A stretch of 64,000 bases of DNA from Pseudonocardiales bacterium (GCA_019243635.1 JAFAUB010000008.1:62001-126000); one strand, 5' to 3'. Counted from the stretch's first letter, positions 51,533 to 60,201 are shown. Numbers and translations: made by a program. The notes: generated by a model from the sequence alone, not told the origin.

Positions 51533-52253
51533 CCGAAAACTCTCCTGTCGTGTCCGGAACCAGAACGCGGGCCGCGAACCATGACAACGCATCGTCGCCA
51601 TTAATCCGCTACCTTCAAGCATGACTTTCCCTACCGTTCGACCACTGTCGACCACATCTGGGGTCGAGTCGACGGTCGGACTCGAGGCCTCGGCTCCGGT
51701 CCGGTCCACTCCATTTTCGTCCGTTACCGGAAGAGTCGTCATCCACCGGGATGGTGTTACCGAAAAACCGACGACATCCTCCGAACCCCACCCGACCAGA
51801 CCAGTGACTCCGTGGGTTTTAAGCTCTCCTTCACCTGTGCCTGCCGATTTAAGCTCTCCTTCAGCTTGAGGTTAATATGCAGCTCAAGACGGTTGCAGGT
51901 AGATCAACTGGCATCGATGCAACCGGGTGAGAGTCTGCCGCCGCCAGCCGTCCGGTTATCCCTGAAGGGAAGCTGAAAAACTTGCCGACATCTCCGGAGC
52001 CAAGTGGCTCGACTAGTCCACCCATCTGGTTCACGTCACCTCGTGAGCGCGCTCAGTCGCGGGCGGTAATACGTTGACTGATCGTTTCATGAACCGGCTG
52101 AGCCCCTCTGGAACGTCGTGGAGCGTTGTGGCATCCTTGCCCGGGGCGAGCCGCTCCTCCCGGGGAGTGCTCGAATTCGCTCCACACCAACACTAAGCGC
52201 GAATGCGTCCGCTTGATTACCTCAACGGCGCGAACAACCCTCTAGGAGTTCTC
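51533..52253. promoter_or_regulatory. Divergent promoter region of the exopolysaccharide locus with repeated 16-bp motif
   Basis: This 720-bp region has lower GC than its surroundings and no convincing gene. It contains TTTAAGCTCTCCTTCA at 51818-51833 and again at 51848-51863, exactly 30 bp apart, and a related site TGAAGGGAAGCTGAAA in opposite orientation at 51963-51978 (13 of 16 matches to the reverse complement). An inverted CTTGAG/CTCAAG pair lies after the second copy. Helically phased repeats suggest binding of a dimeric regulator that controls both operons. Confidence 0.6.
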
Positions 52254-53585
52254 ATGACAGCCCCACTGTCCGCGCCGGCGCGCTCCGGGTCAACCTTTAT
52301 GCCGTCGTCGGCTGAACCGGTTTTCCGGTATGACGTCGGCATCGTCGGGCTCGGCTACGTCGGGCTGCCCACCGCGCTCGCGTTTCATGCGGCGGGGCGC
52401 AGCGTGCTGGGCTTCGATGTCAGTGAGGGCCGGCTCGAGGACATCCGCGCCGGTCGTGTCGATCTCCTGGAGTCCGACCGCGATCGGCTGAAGGCCGCTC
52501 TCGACGCGTCGGCGGAGACGTACGAGCTGAGCAGCGACCTTGGTCGGCTGGCTGAGACCCGGGTGGTCATCGTGTGTGTACCCACCCCGGTGGACGAGTA
52601 CCTGGTGCCCGACCTGACGATCCTGGAACAGGCCTGCGCGGCCGTCGTCGCGCAGGCCGTCCGGGGCCAGGTTCTGGTCCTGACCTCGACGACGTATGTC
52701 GGCACCACCGCCGAGCTGCTCGTCGGCCCCCTCGCCGCCCGCGGGCTGCGGGCTGGGGTCGACATCGCGGTCGCGTTCAGCCCCGAGCGCATCAACCCCG
52801 GTGATGACACTCACGCCCACGAGATCGTGCCGCGCGTCGTGGGCGGGGCGACGCCGGACTGCACGGACAAGGCCGCCTGTGCCCTTTCCGGCTACGCGCT
52901 TCAGGTACATCCGATGTCCTCTAGCGGTGCCGCCGAGATGACCAAGCTGGTGGAGAACACCTTCCGGGCGGTCAACATCGCACTGGCCAACGAACTCGCC
53001 GAGATCGCCGGCGTCCTGGACCTGGACGTCATGGAGGTCATCAACGCGGCCGCGACCAAGCCGTATGGCTTCATGCCCTTTTTCCCCGGGCCCGGCGTCG
53101 GTGGGCACTGCATCCCGTGCGACCCGCACTACCTGCTCTGGCAGCTGCGCAAACGGCGACTGAGCACCCCGGTGATCGAGCAGGCCATGAACGGCATCGC
53201 CGGGCGCCCCCGGCGGGTCGTCGAGCGCTGCGCCGAGGTGCTCGCCGCAGCCGGCCGCCGCGTCGCCGGTGCCCGGGTGCTGGTCGTGGGTGTCGCGTAC
53301 AAGCCCGACGTCGCCGACGTCCGGGAGTCCCCGGCGGTGGAGATCCTCGCCCAGCTGGCGGCGCAGGGCGCGCACGTCGGCTACCACGACCCGCTCGTCG
53401 CGCACCTGATCCTGCCTCCGGGCGCCCGGCTCACTCACCTCGCGGACCCGATGGCGTTCGGCGCGGACCTCGTCGTGGTGCACACGGCCCACGCCTGCCT
53501 GGACCTGGACTGGCTGGCCGCGGCGCCGGCGGTGCTCGACACGACCTACCGGATGACCGGCCTGCCGCGCCGCGTCGTCGTCTAG
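52254..53585 (+). CDS. UDP-HexNAc-type nucleotide-sugar dehydrogenase
   Basis: From ATG 52254, preceded by TAGGAG at good spacing, the 443-residue product is a UDP-glucose/GDP-mannose dehydrogenase-family enzyme. It has the NAD site VGIVGLGYVGLPTALAFHAA, CVPTPVDEYLVPDLT, FSPERINPGDDTH, and the catalytic Cys in GPGVGGHCIPCDPHYL (about 277). PERINPGD and GGHCIPxDPxYL fit the WbpA/WecC subgroup (UDP-GlcNAc or UDP-ManNAc 6-dehydrogenase) better than UDP-glucose enzymes. It would supply a HexNAc-uronic-acid donor. GTG/ATG 52203 is an alternative start. The glmS paralogue follows 9 bp downstream. Confidence 0.9.
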   Translation: MTAPLSAPARSGSTFMPSSAEPVFRYDVGIVGLGYVGLPTALAFHAAGRSVLGFDVSEGRLEDIRAGRVDLLESDRDRLKAALDASAETYELSSDLGRLAETRVVIVCVPTPVDEYLVPDLTILEQACAAVVAQAVRGQVLVLTSTTYVGTTAELLVGPLAARGLRAGVDIAVAFSPERINPGDDTHAHEIVPRVVGGATPDCTDKAACALSGYALQVHPMSSSGAAEMTKLVENTFRAVNIALANELAEIAGVLDLDVMEVINAAATKPYGFMPFFPGPGVGGHCIPCDPHYLLWQLRKRRLSTPVIEQAMNGIAGRPRRVVERCAEVLAAAGRRVAGARVLVVGVAYKPDVADVRESPAVEILAQLAAQGAHVGYHDPLVAHLILPPGARLTHLADPMAFGADLVVVHTAHACLDLDWLAAAPAVLDTTYRMTGLPRRVVV

Positions 53586-53594
53586 GCGGGCGGC

Positions 53595-55397
53595 ATGTGC
53601 GGCATCATCGCCTGCCGGACGCCGGTACCGGCGCTGGAGTTCCTCCTCCCCGGCCTGCGCAGGCTGGAGTACCGGGGATACGACTCCGCGGGGGTCGCGG
53701 TGCACACCACGACCGGTGCGATCGCCCGGCTGCGCGCGGTCGGGCGGATCGAGACGCTCCAGAAGCGGCTGCCCGGCTGGGCCGGCCCGGACCTCGACGG
53801 CGTGGGCATCGGGCACACCCGCTGGGCCACCCACGGCGCGGTCACCGAGCAGAACGCGCACCCGCACAACGACTGCTCCGGGCGGATCAGCCTGGTGCAC
53901 AACGGGATCATCGACAACGCCGGGGAGCTGCGTGCCGAGCTCGCCGCAGCCGGCCACGTCTTCGAGTCCGTGGTGGACAGCGAGGTCATCGCCCACCTCG
54001 TGGAGGACCGGTTCGACGAACTCGGTGACCTCCGCGCCGCGGTGCGCGCCGCGCTGACCCGGCTGCGTGGCTCGTGGGCACTGGCCGTTCTTCAGGGCAC
54101 GACCGGACGGCTGGTGGTCGCCGCCCACCGGTCCCCACTCGTGGTGGCTCGCGGCGAGCACGGCGACTTCGCGGCCAGCGACCCCGCCGCGATCACCGAG
54201 TGGGTCGAACACCTGCGGGTGCTCCGCGACGGCGACGTGGTCGAGCTCGCTGACGAGCACCGCTGGAGCGGCCTGGAGGCGCCGCTCGCGGCCCCACCCG
54301 CCGTGCCGTGCACCTGGAGTGCGGAGACCGTGCAGCTCGGTGACTACCGCGACTTCATGGCCAAGGAGATCGACCAACAGCCCCAGGTGGCCGCCCGAAT
54401 ACTCGACGAGCTCGGTCCGGGCATCGTCGACGGCGCGGTGTGGACCGGCCTTGGCCTGCCACCACTGCGCCGGATACACATGCTCGCCTGCGGCACCTCG
54501 CTGCACGCCGGGCAGGTCATCGCAGGGCTGCTGCGCCGCGTCGGCGGGATCCCGGTCACGCTGTCGGTGGCCAGCGAGGTCGACGAGGAGATCCTCGAGG
54601 CCGACACCCTGACCGTCGCGATCAGCCAGTCCGGCGAGACCGCCGACGTACTCCGCGCCGTGGAGGGATCCTCCGCGGCGTCCGGCTCGCCGCTGCTGGC
54701 GCTGACCAACAACCCGCACTCCACGCTGGCCCGCCGCGCCGACGCCGTCCTCAGCTGCAGTGCAGGGCCGGAGATCGCCGTCGCGGCGACCAAGACCTTC
54801 CTCAGCCAGGTGCTGACCGGGGTCGGTGTCGCGCTGTCGGGCCTCGTCGCCTGCGGACGACTCGACACCACCCGAGCCCGGGCGCTGGTCACCGAGCTCG
54901 ACGCCCTACCCGACCGGCTCGCCACCGCAGCCCTCACCGCCAACCAGTTGCTGCCCACCCTGGCCGCCGAGCTGACCCAGGCCTCCGGCTTCCTGTTCCT
55001 GGCCCGCGGCACCGGGCTGCCCTACGCCGCCGAGGGCGCACTCAAGCTCAAAGAGCTGACCTACCGCTGGGCCCAGAGCTACCCGGCCGGTGAGCTCAAA
55101 CACGGCCCGCTGGCCTTGGTCGAGGCCGGCACCCCGGTCATCGTGATCGACGACGGCGACCCCCGCATGCCCGGCAACCTCGCCGCAGTCCAGGCCCGCG
55201 GCGCCCGGATGATCAGTATCGGCGGCCCGGGCTGCGCCGTGCCGGTGATCCTGCCCCGGGCGACCGCCGGGCCGCCACCATGGGGGCCCCTGGAGACAGT
55301 AGTCCCGCTGCAGGTGCTGGCCCGCACGCTGGCCCTCGCGCTGGGTCGTGACATCGACAAACCGCGCAACCTCGCCAAGTCCGTGACCGTCGAGTAG
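53595..55397 (+). CDS. glmS: Glutamine-fructose-6-phosphate aminotransferase
   Basis: This 600-residue enzyme makes glucosamine-6-phosphate from fructose-6-phosphate and glutamine. The N-terminal glutaminase starts MCGIIACRT (Cys2 nucleophile) and has RRLEYRGYDSAG and GHTRWATHGAVTEQNAHPH. Two SIS domains follow, with LACGTSLHAG, ISQSGETADVL and KELTYRWAQSYPAGELKHGP. The C-terminus DKPRNLAKSVTVE is complete. Its position in a polysaccharide locus suggests a dedicated paralogue that raises amino-sugar supply, distinct from a housekeeping glmS (inference). Confidence 0.94.
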   Translation: MCGIIACRTPVPALEFLLPGLRRLEYRGYDSAGVAVHTTTGAIARLRAVGRIETLQKRLPGWAGPDLDGVGIGHTRWATHGAVTEQNAHPHNDCSGRISLVHNGIIDNAGELRAELAAAGHVFESVVDSEVIAHLVEDRFDELGDLRAAVRAALTRLRGSWALAVLQGTTGRLVVAAHRSPLVVARGEHGDFAASDPAAITEWVEHLRVLRDGDVVELADEHRWSGLEAPLAAPPAVPCTWSAETVQLGDYRDFMAKEIDQQPQVAARILDELGPGIVDGAVWTGLGLPPLRRIHMLACGTSLHAGQVIAGLLRRVGGIPVTLSVASEVDEEILEADTLTVAISQSGETADVLRAVEGSSAASGSPLLALTNNPHSTLARRADAVLSCSAGPEIAVAATKTFLSQVLTGVGVALSGLVACGRLDTTRARALVTELDALPDRLATAALTANQLLPTLAAELTQASGFLFLARGTGLPYAAEGALKLKELTYRWAQSYPAGELKHGPLALVEAGTPVIVIDDGDPRMPGNLAAVQARGARMISIGGPGCAVPVILPRATAGPPPWGPLETVVPLQVLARTLALALGRDIDKPRNLAKSVTVE

Positions 55398-55462
55398 CAC
55401 CGACCCCCCGAAGCCCACCCGGGCCACAACCGACGACCCGGTCCTGTCATAAGGAGTCACAC

Positions 55463-57106
55463 ATGTCCATCCCAGCGCCTCCGCGCCCGTCACGGGCCGG
55501 GGGGCTGCCAGCACACCGACGGATCATTCTCGGTGCACTCGCGATGATGATGATCACCGCAGTCGGGGTGATCGGACCGACCAGCGCCGCGGCTGCGGCG
55601 CCGCTCACCAGGGTCAGCTTGACCTTCGACGACTCCAACGCCGACGAGTTGACCGCCGAACAGACACTGGACACCAACGGGCTGCACGGGACCTTCTACA
55701 CCATCTCGAGCTACATCAACGCACCCGACCACTTCACCCTGGCCAACCTGAACACCATCGCCGCGGATGGCAACGAGATCGCCGGGCACACCGTGACCCA
55801 CCCCGACCTCACGACGCTCTCCACGGACGAGGCCACCCGGCAGATCTGCAACGATCGGGTCAACCTCACCAACTGGGGCTTTCAGGTCACCGACTTCGCC
55901 TACCCCTTCGCCGCAGCCACCGCCGCGACCGAAGCAATCGCGAAGGGCTGTGGCTACAACAGCGCCCGCGGGCTGGGTGATATCAAAACCCAGATCGGCT
56001 GCGGCGGATGCGCCTTCGCCGAGACCACCCCACCGGCCGATCCCTACTACACCAAGGCCCCCGACGAGGTCGACAGCACCTGGACACTGACCGACCTGCA
56101 AAACGTCGTCACCAACGCCGAGACCCATGGCGGCGGCTGGGTCCAGCTGACCTTCCACCACATCTGCGCCGGCTGCAACCCACTCTCGATCACACCCGAC
56201 CTGTTCAACCAGTTCGTCGCCTGGCTCGCCCCCCGCGCGGTGACGAACAACACCGTCGTGCAGACCGTGCAGCAGGTCATCGGCGGCCCCCTCCAGCCCG
56301 CCGTCGCCGGCCCCGCCGTGCCCCCGGCCGCCCCGGGCGTCAACGGCGCCCAGAACCCCTCGCTGGAGACCGCCGGCACCACCGCCCTGCCGCAGTGCTG
56401 GATGGCCGGCGGCTACGGCGCCAACACACCCACCTTCACCACCACGACCAACCCGGCCGCCGCGCACACCGGCGCCAAGGCCGAGCAACTCGGGGTGAGC
56501 GGATACTCCTCTGGCGACGCGAAACTCCTGCCCACCCTCGACCTCGGAGCGTGCGCGCCCAGCGTCACCACCGGCCACACCTACTCGCTGCGGGCCTGGT
56601 ACACGTCCACCGCGGTCACCCAGTTCGTCGTGTACTACCGCACCAGTCTCGGAAGCTGGGCCTACTGGACATCCAGCCCCTGGTTCGCCTCAGCCCCGGC
56701 CTGGACCCAGGCGGTCTGGACCACTCCCGCGATCCCGGCCGGCGCCACCGGCCTGAGCTTCGGACTCAACCTGTTCGGCAACGCCACGCTGAACACCGAC
56801 GACTACAGCCTCTACGACACCATGGGCGCACCCGCGACCGCCGCGACCCGCGCACCTGCGGGTGCCTCGGCCGGCCGGCTCGCGCCGATCGTGCCCGCGC
56901 CGCCGGGGGCCTCGGTCAAGGTCACCACCCAGTCGCCGCTCTACGCGCCACCCGACAACGACGAACCCGTCGGCCCCGCCGCCCACAAGGCCCGCGCCGA
57001 CCGGCACGCGCCCTCACCACCACGCAAGATCCACCTGGTGCCAGGACCGAACCTCCTCAAACCCGGAGTGCCCTTCGTGCTTGAAGAGGGAGCGATGACC
57101 GGCTGA
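55463..57106 (+). CDS. Secreted polysaccharide deacetylase with C-terminal extension
   Basis: ATG 55463 follows AAGGAG. The 547-residue product has a signal peptide (hydrophobic IILGALAMMMITAVGVIG, AAAAA-type cleavage near residue 45), a NodB-like domain with VSLTFDDSNADEL (Asp pair) and GHTVTHPDLTTL (His-x3-His metal site), then a beta-rich domain (about 290-455, carbohydrate-binding-like with LPQCWMAGGYG ... GLSFGLNLFG) and a basic, Pro-rich tail. It should remove acetyl groups from GlcNAc-containing polymer outside the cell. It is the last gene of the rightward operon, followed by a hairpin. Confidence 0.9.
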   Translation: MSIPAPPRPSRAGGLPAHRRIILGALAMMMITAVGVIGPTSAAAAAPLTRVSLTFDDSNADELTAEQTLDTNGLHGTFYTISSYINAPDHFTLANLNTIAADGNEIAGHTVTHPDLTTLSTDEATRQICNDRVNLTNWGFQVTDFAYPFAAATAATEAIAKGCGYNSARGLGDIKTQIGCGGCAFAETTPPADPYYTKAPDEVDSTWTLTDLQNVVTNAETHGGGWVQLTFHHICAGCNPLSITPDLFNQFVAWLAPRAVTNNTVVQTVQQVIGGPLQPAVAGPAVPPAAPGVNGAQNPSLETAGTTALPQCWMAGGYGANTPTFTTTTNPAAAHTGAKAEQLGVSGYSSGDAKLLPTLDLGACAPSVTTGHTYSLRAWYTSTAVTQFVVYYRTSLGSWAYWTSSPWFASAPAWTQAVWTTPAIPAGATGLSFGLNLFGNATLNTDDYSLYDTMGAPATAATRAPAGASAGRLAPIVPAPPGASVKVTTQSPLYAPPDNDEPVGPAAHKARADRHAPSPPRKIHLVPGPNLLKPGVPFVLEEGAMTG

Positions 57107-57111
57107 CCCGA

Positions 57112-57145
57112 GCCGGCAGCCGGGCACCGTGACCCGGCTGCCGGC
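57112..57145. terminator. Perfect 13-bp-stem hairpin between convergent genes
   Basis: GCCGGCAGCCGGG (57112-57124) pairs perfectly with 57133-57145 around an 8-nt loop. It follows the deacetylase stop and faces the DUF190 stop, so it probably terminates both. Confidence 0.75.
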
Positions 57146-57229
57146 CCCGGCGCGCACTGTCGCAGGAGCGCGCCATCGCCGCCACCATCGCCCAGCGCAT
57201 CACCACGGTCGTCGCCGCCCACGGCTCGT

Positions 57230-58267
57230 TTACTCCCCGAACCTCGCACCCAGGGCCGGCACCATCTCGCTGGTGACCACGCCGTGCTCGGCAGTGAGCT
57301 CGTCGACGATGTCGAAGGAGGTCGCGATCCGGTCGGTGGTGTCGATGATGATCGTCACCACCGGGACGCGGCGGCCCAGTTGCAGGAGGCGGTCGCCGTG
57401 CGGGGCGGTCTCGCCGTGGAACCCCCACATTCCGCGCAGGACGGTCGCGCCCCGGGCGCCGGAGGAGCGCAGCCGCCGCACCAGTGCCCGGTGCACCGGC
57501 TGCCCGTCATGCAACGCCCGTTCCGAGGTGTAGACCATGAGCTTCTGCCACATCGCCGTGCCGAGCTCGTCGGTGGTCGGCGGAGCGTGCGGGCGCTCGA
57601 CGAGCTCGCCGTCGCGCTTGCACACCCGGACCTGTTCGAGTGTGATCAACGGCTGGCGCAGCAGGCCGCCGAGCTCGGGAACGATCCGGCCGATCCGCTC
57701 ACCCGAGCCGACCGCGATGATCATCATGGGCACTTCGGCGTTGCGTCCGAGGAACCGAGCACGCCTGCGCCGGCCGTGGGCCGTCCCGTCGACGCCCAGC
57801 AGCGCGGTGGCGCCGGCGATGCCGCGGCGATGCAGCAGCTCGCACACCGCGGCGAAGGCCGGCACCCGGTACACCCGCTCCTGCCGGCCGACATAGACGG
57901 TCAGCTTGACCGCTCCCATCAGCTCATCGGGCAGGCGCAGGGGACCGAGGTCACCACGCAGCATGCGGGCACTCTCCAGCGTCACCAGCCCGCGGTGCTC
58001 GACCGCGGGAAGGTCCTCGAGCAGCGCCTCGATCCTGGGCCGGGTGTCCACCGCGACCGAGACGACCGGCAGGTCCTCGGACAAGGTGAGCAGCCGGTCG
58101 GTCCGCAGGTGATGCTTGAGCCCGAACCCCTCCGCGCCGCGGAGCAGGATGCTGGTGGTGATCTCCCGCCGCCCGAACAGGTCCAGCTGAGCGTCGGCGA
58201 GGAAAGTCCGGCCGCTGCGGTGCCGCTCACCGGAATACGTGGTCAGCTTCAGGCAGTCCGCGATCAC
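57230..58267 (-). CDS. Triple DUF190 (PII-like) protein
   Basis: The 345-residue protein is three DUF190 domains in a row, at about 1-108, 115-225 and 238-345. Each starts with a KLTTYSGE/KLTVYVGR/KLMVYTSE strand, then a GxxGATxLxGxxG-type loop and a PVVxxxxD strand. DUF190 proteins have a PII-like ferredoxin fold, are usually single-domain (about 110 residues) and often accompany CrcB fluoride channels. Three domains in one chain could form the trimer that PII proteins normally make from three subunits. ATG 58267 overlaps the crcB stop by 4 bp. Confidence 0.9.
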   Translation of the reverse strand: MIADCLKLTTYSGERHRSGRTFLADAQLDLFGRREITTSILLRGAEGFGLKHHLRTDRLLTLSEDLPVVSVAVDTRPRIEALLEDLPAVEHRGLVTLESARMLRGDLGPLRLPDELMGAVKLTVYVGRQERVYRVPAFAAVCELLHRRGIAGATALLGVDGTAHGRRRRARFLGRNAEVPMMIIAVGSGERIGRIVPELGGLLRQPLITLEQVRVCKRDGELVERPHAPPTTDELGTAMWQKLMVYTSERALHDGQPVHRALVRRLRSSGARGATVLRGMWGFHGETAPHGDRLLQLGRRVPVVTIIIDTTDRIATSFDIVDELTAEHGVVTSEMVPALGARFGE

Positions 58268-58629
58268 AGATGGCTCCCGACCAGCCGGCCCAGCGCCGCC
58301 GCGGCGACGCCGGCGAACAGGCTCACCACCACGTTGGCCGCCAGGTTCCGCATCTGGCGATCCTCACCGAGGCGCTGGGTCTCGAACATCCAGGTGGAGA
58401 AGGTGGTGTACGAGCCCACCGCGGCGGTGCCGGCCAGCAGCGCCTCATCACGGCCGGGCGCCAGGCCGGTGATCAGGCCGAGCAGGACCGCGCCGGAGAG
58501 GTTGACCACCAACGTGCCGTACGGGAAGGCGCTCCCCGTTCGGGAGGCGATCACGCCGTCGACGGCGAAGCGGAGCACCGAGCCCGCGCCGCCGATCAGC
58601 ACCACCCCGACCCACAGCACCACGGTCAT
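58264..58629 (-). CDS. crcB: Fluoride channel subunit CrcB/Fluc
   Basis: This 121-residue protein has four membrane helices: [20 protein letters not shown], the conserved [19 protein letters not shown] (Asn in NxxG), [12 protein letters not shown] (Phe-box) and [16 protein letters not shown]. These are Fluc fluoride-channel motifs; two subunits form one antiparallel dual-pore channel. It starts within an ATGA overlap with the upstream crcB, and its own stop overlaps the DUF190 start, so the operon is tightly coupled. Confidence 0.93.
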   Translation of the reverse strand: MTVVLWVGVVLIGGAGSVLRFAVDGVIASRTGSAFPYGTLVVNLSGAVLLGLITGLAPGRDEALLAGTAAVGSYTTFSTWMFETQRLGEDRQMRNLAANVVVSLFAGVAAAALGRLVGSHL

Positions 58630-59027
58630 GCCCGGATCCGTACCCGTCGCACCATGGCGGTCGCGAGGTGGACCGCGCCGTAGCCGCCGACGACGCTCGC
58701 CGACGTGTAACCGGCGGCAAGCCCGAAGTGCCGCGCGTCGATCATCATGAGCAGCTCGACCTGCATCGTCGAGAACGTGGTGAGCCCACCGCACAGACCA
58801 GTGCCCAGCAGCGGCCGCCGGTAGCTGGACAGCGGCAACCGCTCCTGCAGGCGGGTGACGAAGTAGCCCAGCAGGAAGGCGCCACCAAGGTTCACCGCGA
58901 AGGTCACCCACGGCCAGCTCCCCGCCGCTGCGGGGTACACCTCCGCCAGAAGCCCACGACACAGCGCCCCGATCGCGCCAACGGTGAAGACCGCCGCCAG
59001 CTCCCGGCGGTCCGGTAGGGGCATCAT
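58626..59027 (-). CDS. crcB: Fluoride channel subunit CrcB/Fluc (partner)
   Basis: From ATG 59027 the 133-residue protein has four helices with Fluc motifs: [14 protein letters not shown] (Arg), [18 protein letters not shown] (Asn), [20 protein letters not shown] (Phe-box) and a final [16 protein letters not shown]. With the downstream crcB it probably makes a heterodimeric channel, as in many Gram-positive bacteria. There is no clear Shine-Dalgarno. A TTTAAAT element lies 6 nt before the ATG and could be the -10 of a leaderless transcript. ATG 59024 is an alternative start. Confidence 0.9.
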   Translation of the reverse strand: MMPLPDRRELAAVFTVGAIGALCRGLLAEVYPAAAGSWPWVTFAVNLGGAFLLGYFVTRLQERLPLSSYRRPLLGTGLCGGLTTFSTMQVELLMMIDARHFGLAAGYTSASVVGGYGAVHLATAMVRRVRIRA

Positions 59028-59080
59028 CGTCGGATTTAAACACGGGTGGTTCGCGGTCGACCGGGCGACGGGTGCTTCAC

Positions 59081-59116
59081 GGTCGCCCGGGGCGCTTGTC
59101 CCGGCCCCGGGCGACC
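59081..59116. promoter_or_regulatory. 13-bp-stem hairpin upstream of the crcB operon
   Basis: GGTCGCCCGGGGC (59081-59093) pairs perfectly with 59104-59116 around a 10-nt loop. It lies 55 bp upstream of the first crcB start. It could be a leader hairpin if transcription starts upstream. It does not resemble the fluoride riboswitch. Confidence 0.5.
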
Positions 59117-59190
59117 TCACCCCCTCGGGACCCCCACACAGTCGACGCCTATCGAGTGTCGCTCATAACACCAGGCGTGACCACCCATAA

Positions 59191-59210
59191 AACATACCAG
59201 TGGGTATGTT
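59191..59210. promoter_or_regulatory. ARE-like palindromic operator of the TetR-family gene
   Basis: AACATACCAGTGGGTATGTT is a perfect 8-bp dyad (AACATACC / GGTATGTT) with a 4-bp centre. It matches the general form of the autoregulatory elements bound by gamma-butyrolactone receptors (ACATACC...GGTATGT). It lies 78 bp before the TetR-family start codon, so autorepression is expected; control of the divergent crcB operon is possible. Confidence 0.7.
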
Positions 59211-59287
59211 AGCACCGCCACTGAAAATCCACCACCCGTAAACTGGTTACAGCTCAACAGGCCCAGCACGGGTAGCTTCGAGGAGTC

Positions 59288-59971
59288 ATGTCCAGCACCG
59301 GTCACCCAAGACCCGGAGCCGGCGACAGCGATGCCCGCTCACGCCGGGTCAAGCCGCAGCCGCGGGCCCGGGCCACCCGGCTGGCGATCCTGACCGCCGC
59401 CGCTGAGCACTTCGCCCGAAACGGCTACCACGCCACCTCGCTGGACGGCGTGCTGGCCGACAGCGGCGGGACCAAGGGGGCGCTGTACTTCCACTTCGCC
59501 TCCAAGGACGCCCTGGCGCGAGCGGTCATCGCCGTGATGGCGCGGGGATGGGGAGATCTCCGCGAGCATGTCAGCGCTCGCGGGCTCGACCCGCTCTCGG
59601 CGCTGCTGGCGATGGCCGACGAGGTGGTCGCGCGGCTGGTCGACAACCCGATCGCCCGAGGCGGCATCCGGCTGGTCAACGACCGGCCACTGAGCGCCCA
59701 GGACACACCCTGGCACTACGGGTTCGCCGAACGTGACGTCCTCGCTCTGTTGACCCAGGCCGCGCAGGCCGGCCTGCTCCAGACAGGGATCGAGCCGGCG
59801 CTACTCGCCCGGCAGGTCGTCGCCGTGGTAGCCGGCCACCGGCAGGTATGCGAGTCGATGGGCGGCCGCCACGACCTAGGACAGCGCGTTGAGGAGGCCT
59901 GGGACCTGCTGCTCCCCGCAGTCGCCACCGAGGCATGGCTGGCTGCCTGGCGCGCCACACGATCCCGGTAG
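59288..59971 (+). CDS. TetR-family regulator, gamma-butyrolactone-receptor-like
   Basis: The 227-residue product starts at ATG 59288 (GAGGAG upstream). The N-terminal HTH (about 25-75) reads RATRLAILTAAAEHFARNGY, ATSLDGVLADSGGTKGALYFHFASKDALARAVI (in part: TKGALYFHF), which closely follows the ArpA/ScbR receptor pattern. The C-terminal ligand domain has Trp residues (DTPWHYGF, EEAWDLLLPA). Together with the ARE-like operator this suggests a receptor for a small diffusible signal or a derived pseudo-receptor. No butyrolactone synthase (AfsA) gene is in the window. Confidence 0.85.
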   Translation: MSSTGHPRPGAGDSDARSRRVKPQPRARATRLAILTAAAEHFARNGYHATSLDGVLADSGGTKGALYFHFASKDALARAVIAVMARGWGDLREHVSARGLDPLSALLAMADEVVARLVDNPIARGGIRLVNDRPLSAQDTPWHYGFAERDVLALLTQAAQAGLLQTGIEPALLARQVVAVVAGHRQVCESMGGRHDLGQRVEEAWDLLLPAVATEAWLAAWRATRSR

Positions 59972-60135
59972 CCCTGGTCGGTGTGCGGAGTGACGGGATG
60001 ATCGTGCGGGAGCGACCGGTGATGATGAGGGCCCCGACGTCACGGGGGCAACGCGACGCCGGGGCCGTGAACCCGATCCGCCCGGGCGCGGTCGGACAGA
60101 TCGGGGGCTTGTTGCGGCGGGGGTTGGTCGACCGG

Positions 60136-60154
60136 GGACCGGCCAGGCCGGTCC
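60136..60154. terminator. Short GC hairpin between convergent genes
   Basis: GGACCGG (60136-60142) pairs with CCGGTCC (60148-60154) around 5 nt. It lies in the 230-bp gap between the TetR gene stop and the stop of the secreted hypothetical gene. No gene seen in that gap. Confidence 0.45.
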
Positions 60155-60201
60155 GTGGGACCGGTCGCCGGCAGCGGCGACCTAACCCAGGTGTCGCGAG
60201 G

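Noticed and set aside
51621-51869. Plus-strand 82-codon ORF in the exopolysaccharide promoter region
   Set aside because: Ser/Thr/Pro-rich product, no ribosome-binding site, overlaps the repeated regulatory motif.
52290-54719. 809-codon open frame on the minus strand
   Set aside because: It is antisense to the dehydrogenase and GlmS genes, which have complete family motifs. Its product is Arg/Gly/Val-rich with no domain. High GC keeps this frame open.
59028-59287. Fluoride riboswitch upstream of crcB
   Set aside because: I looked for the conserved crcB-motif segments in the minus-strand leader and found none. Only a plain hairpin is visible.
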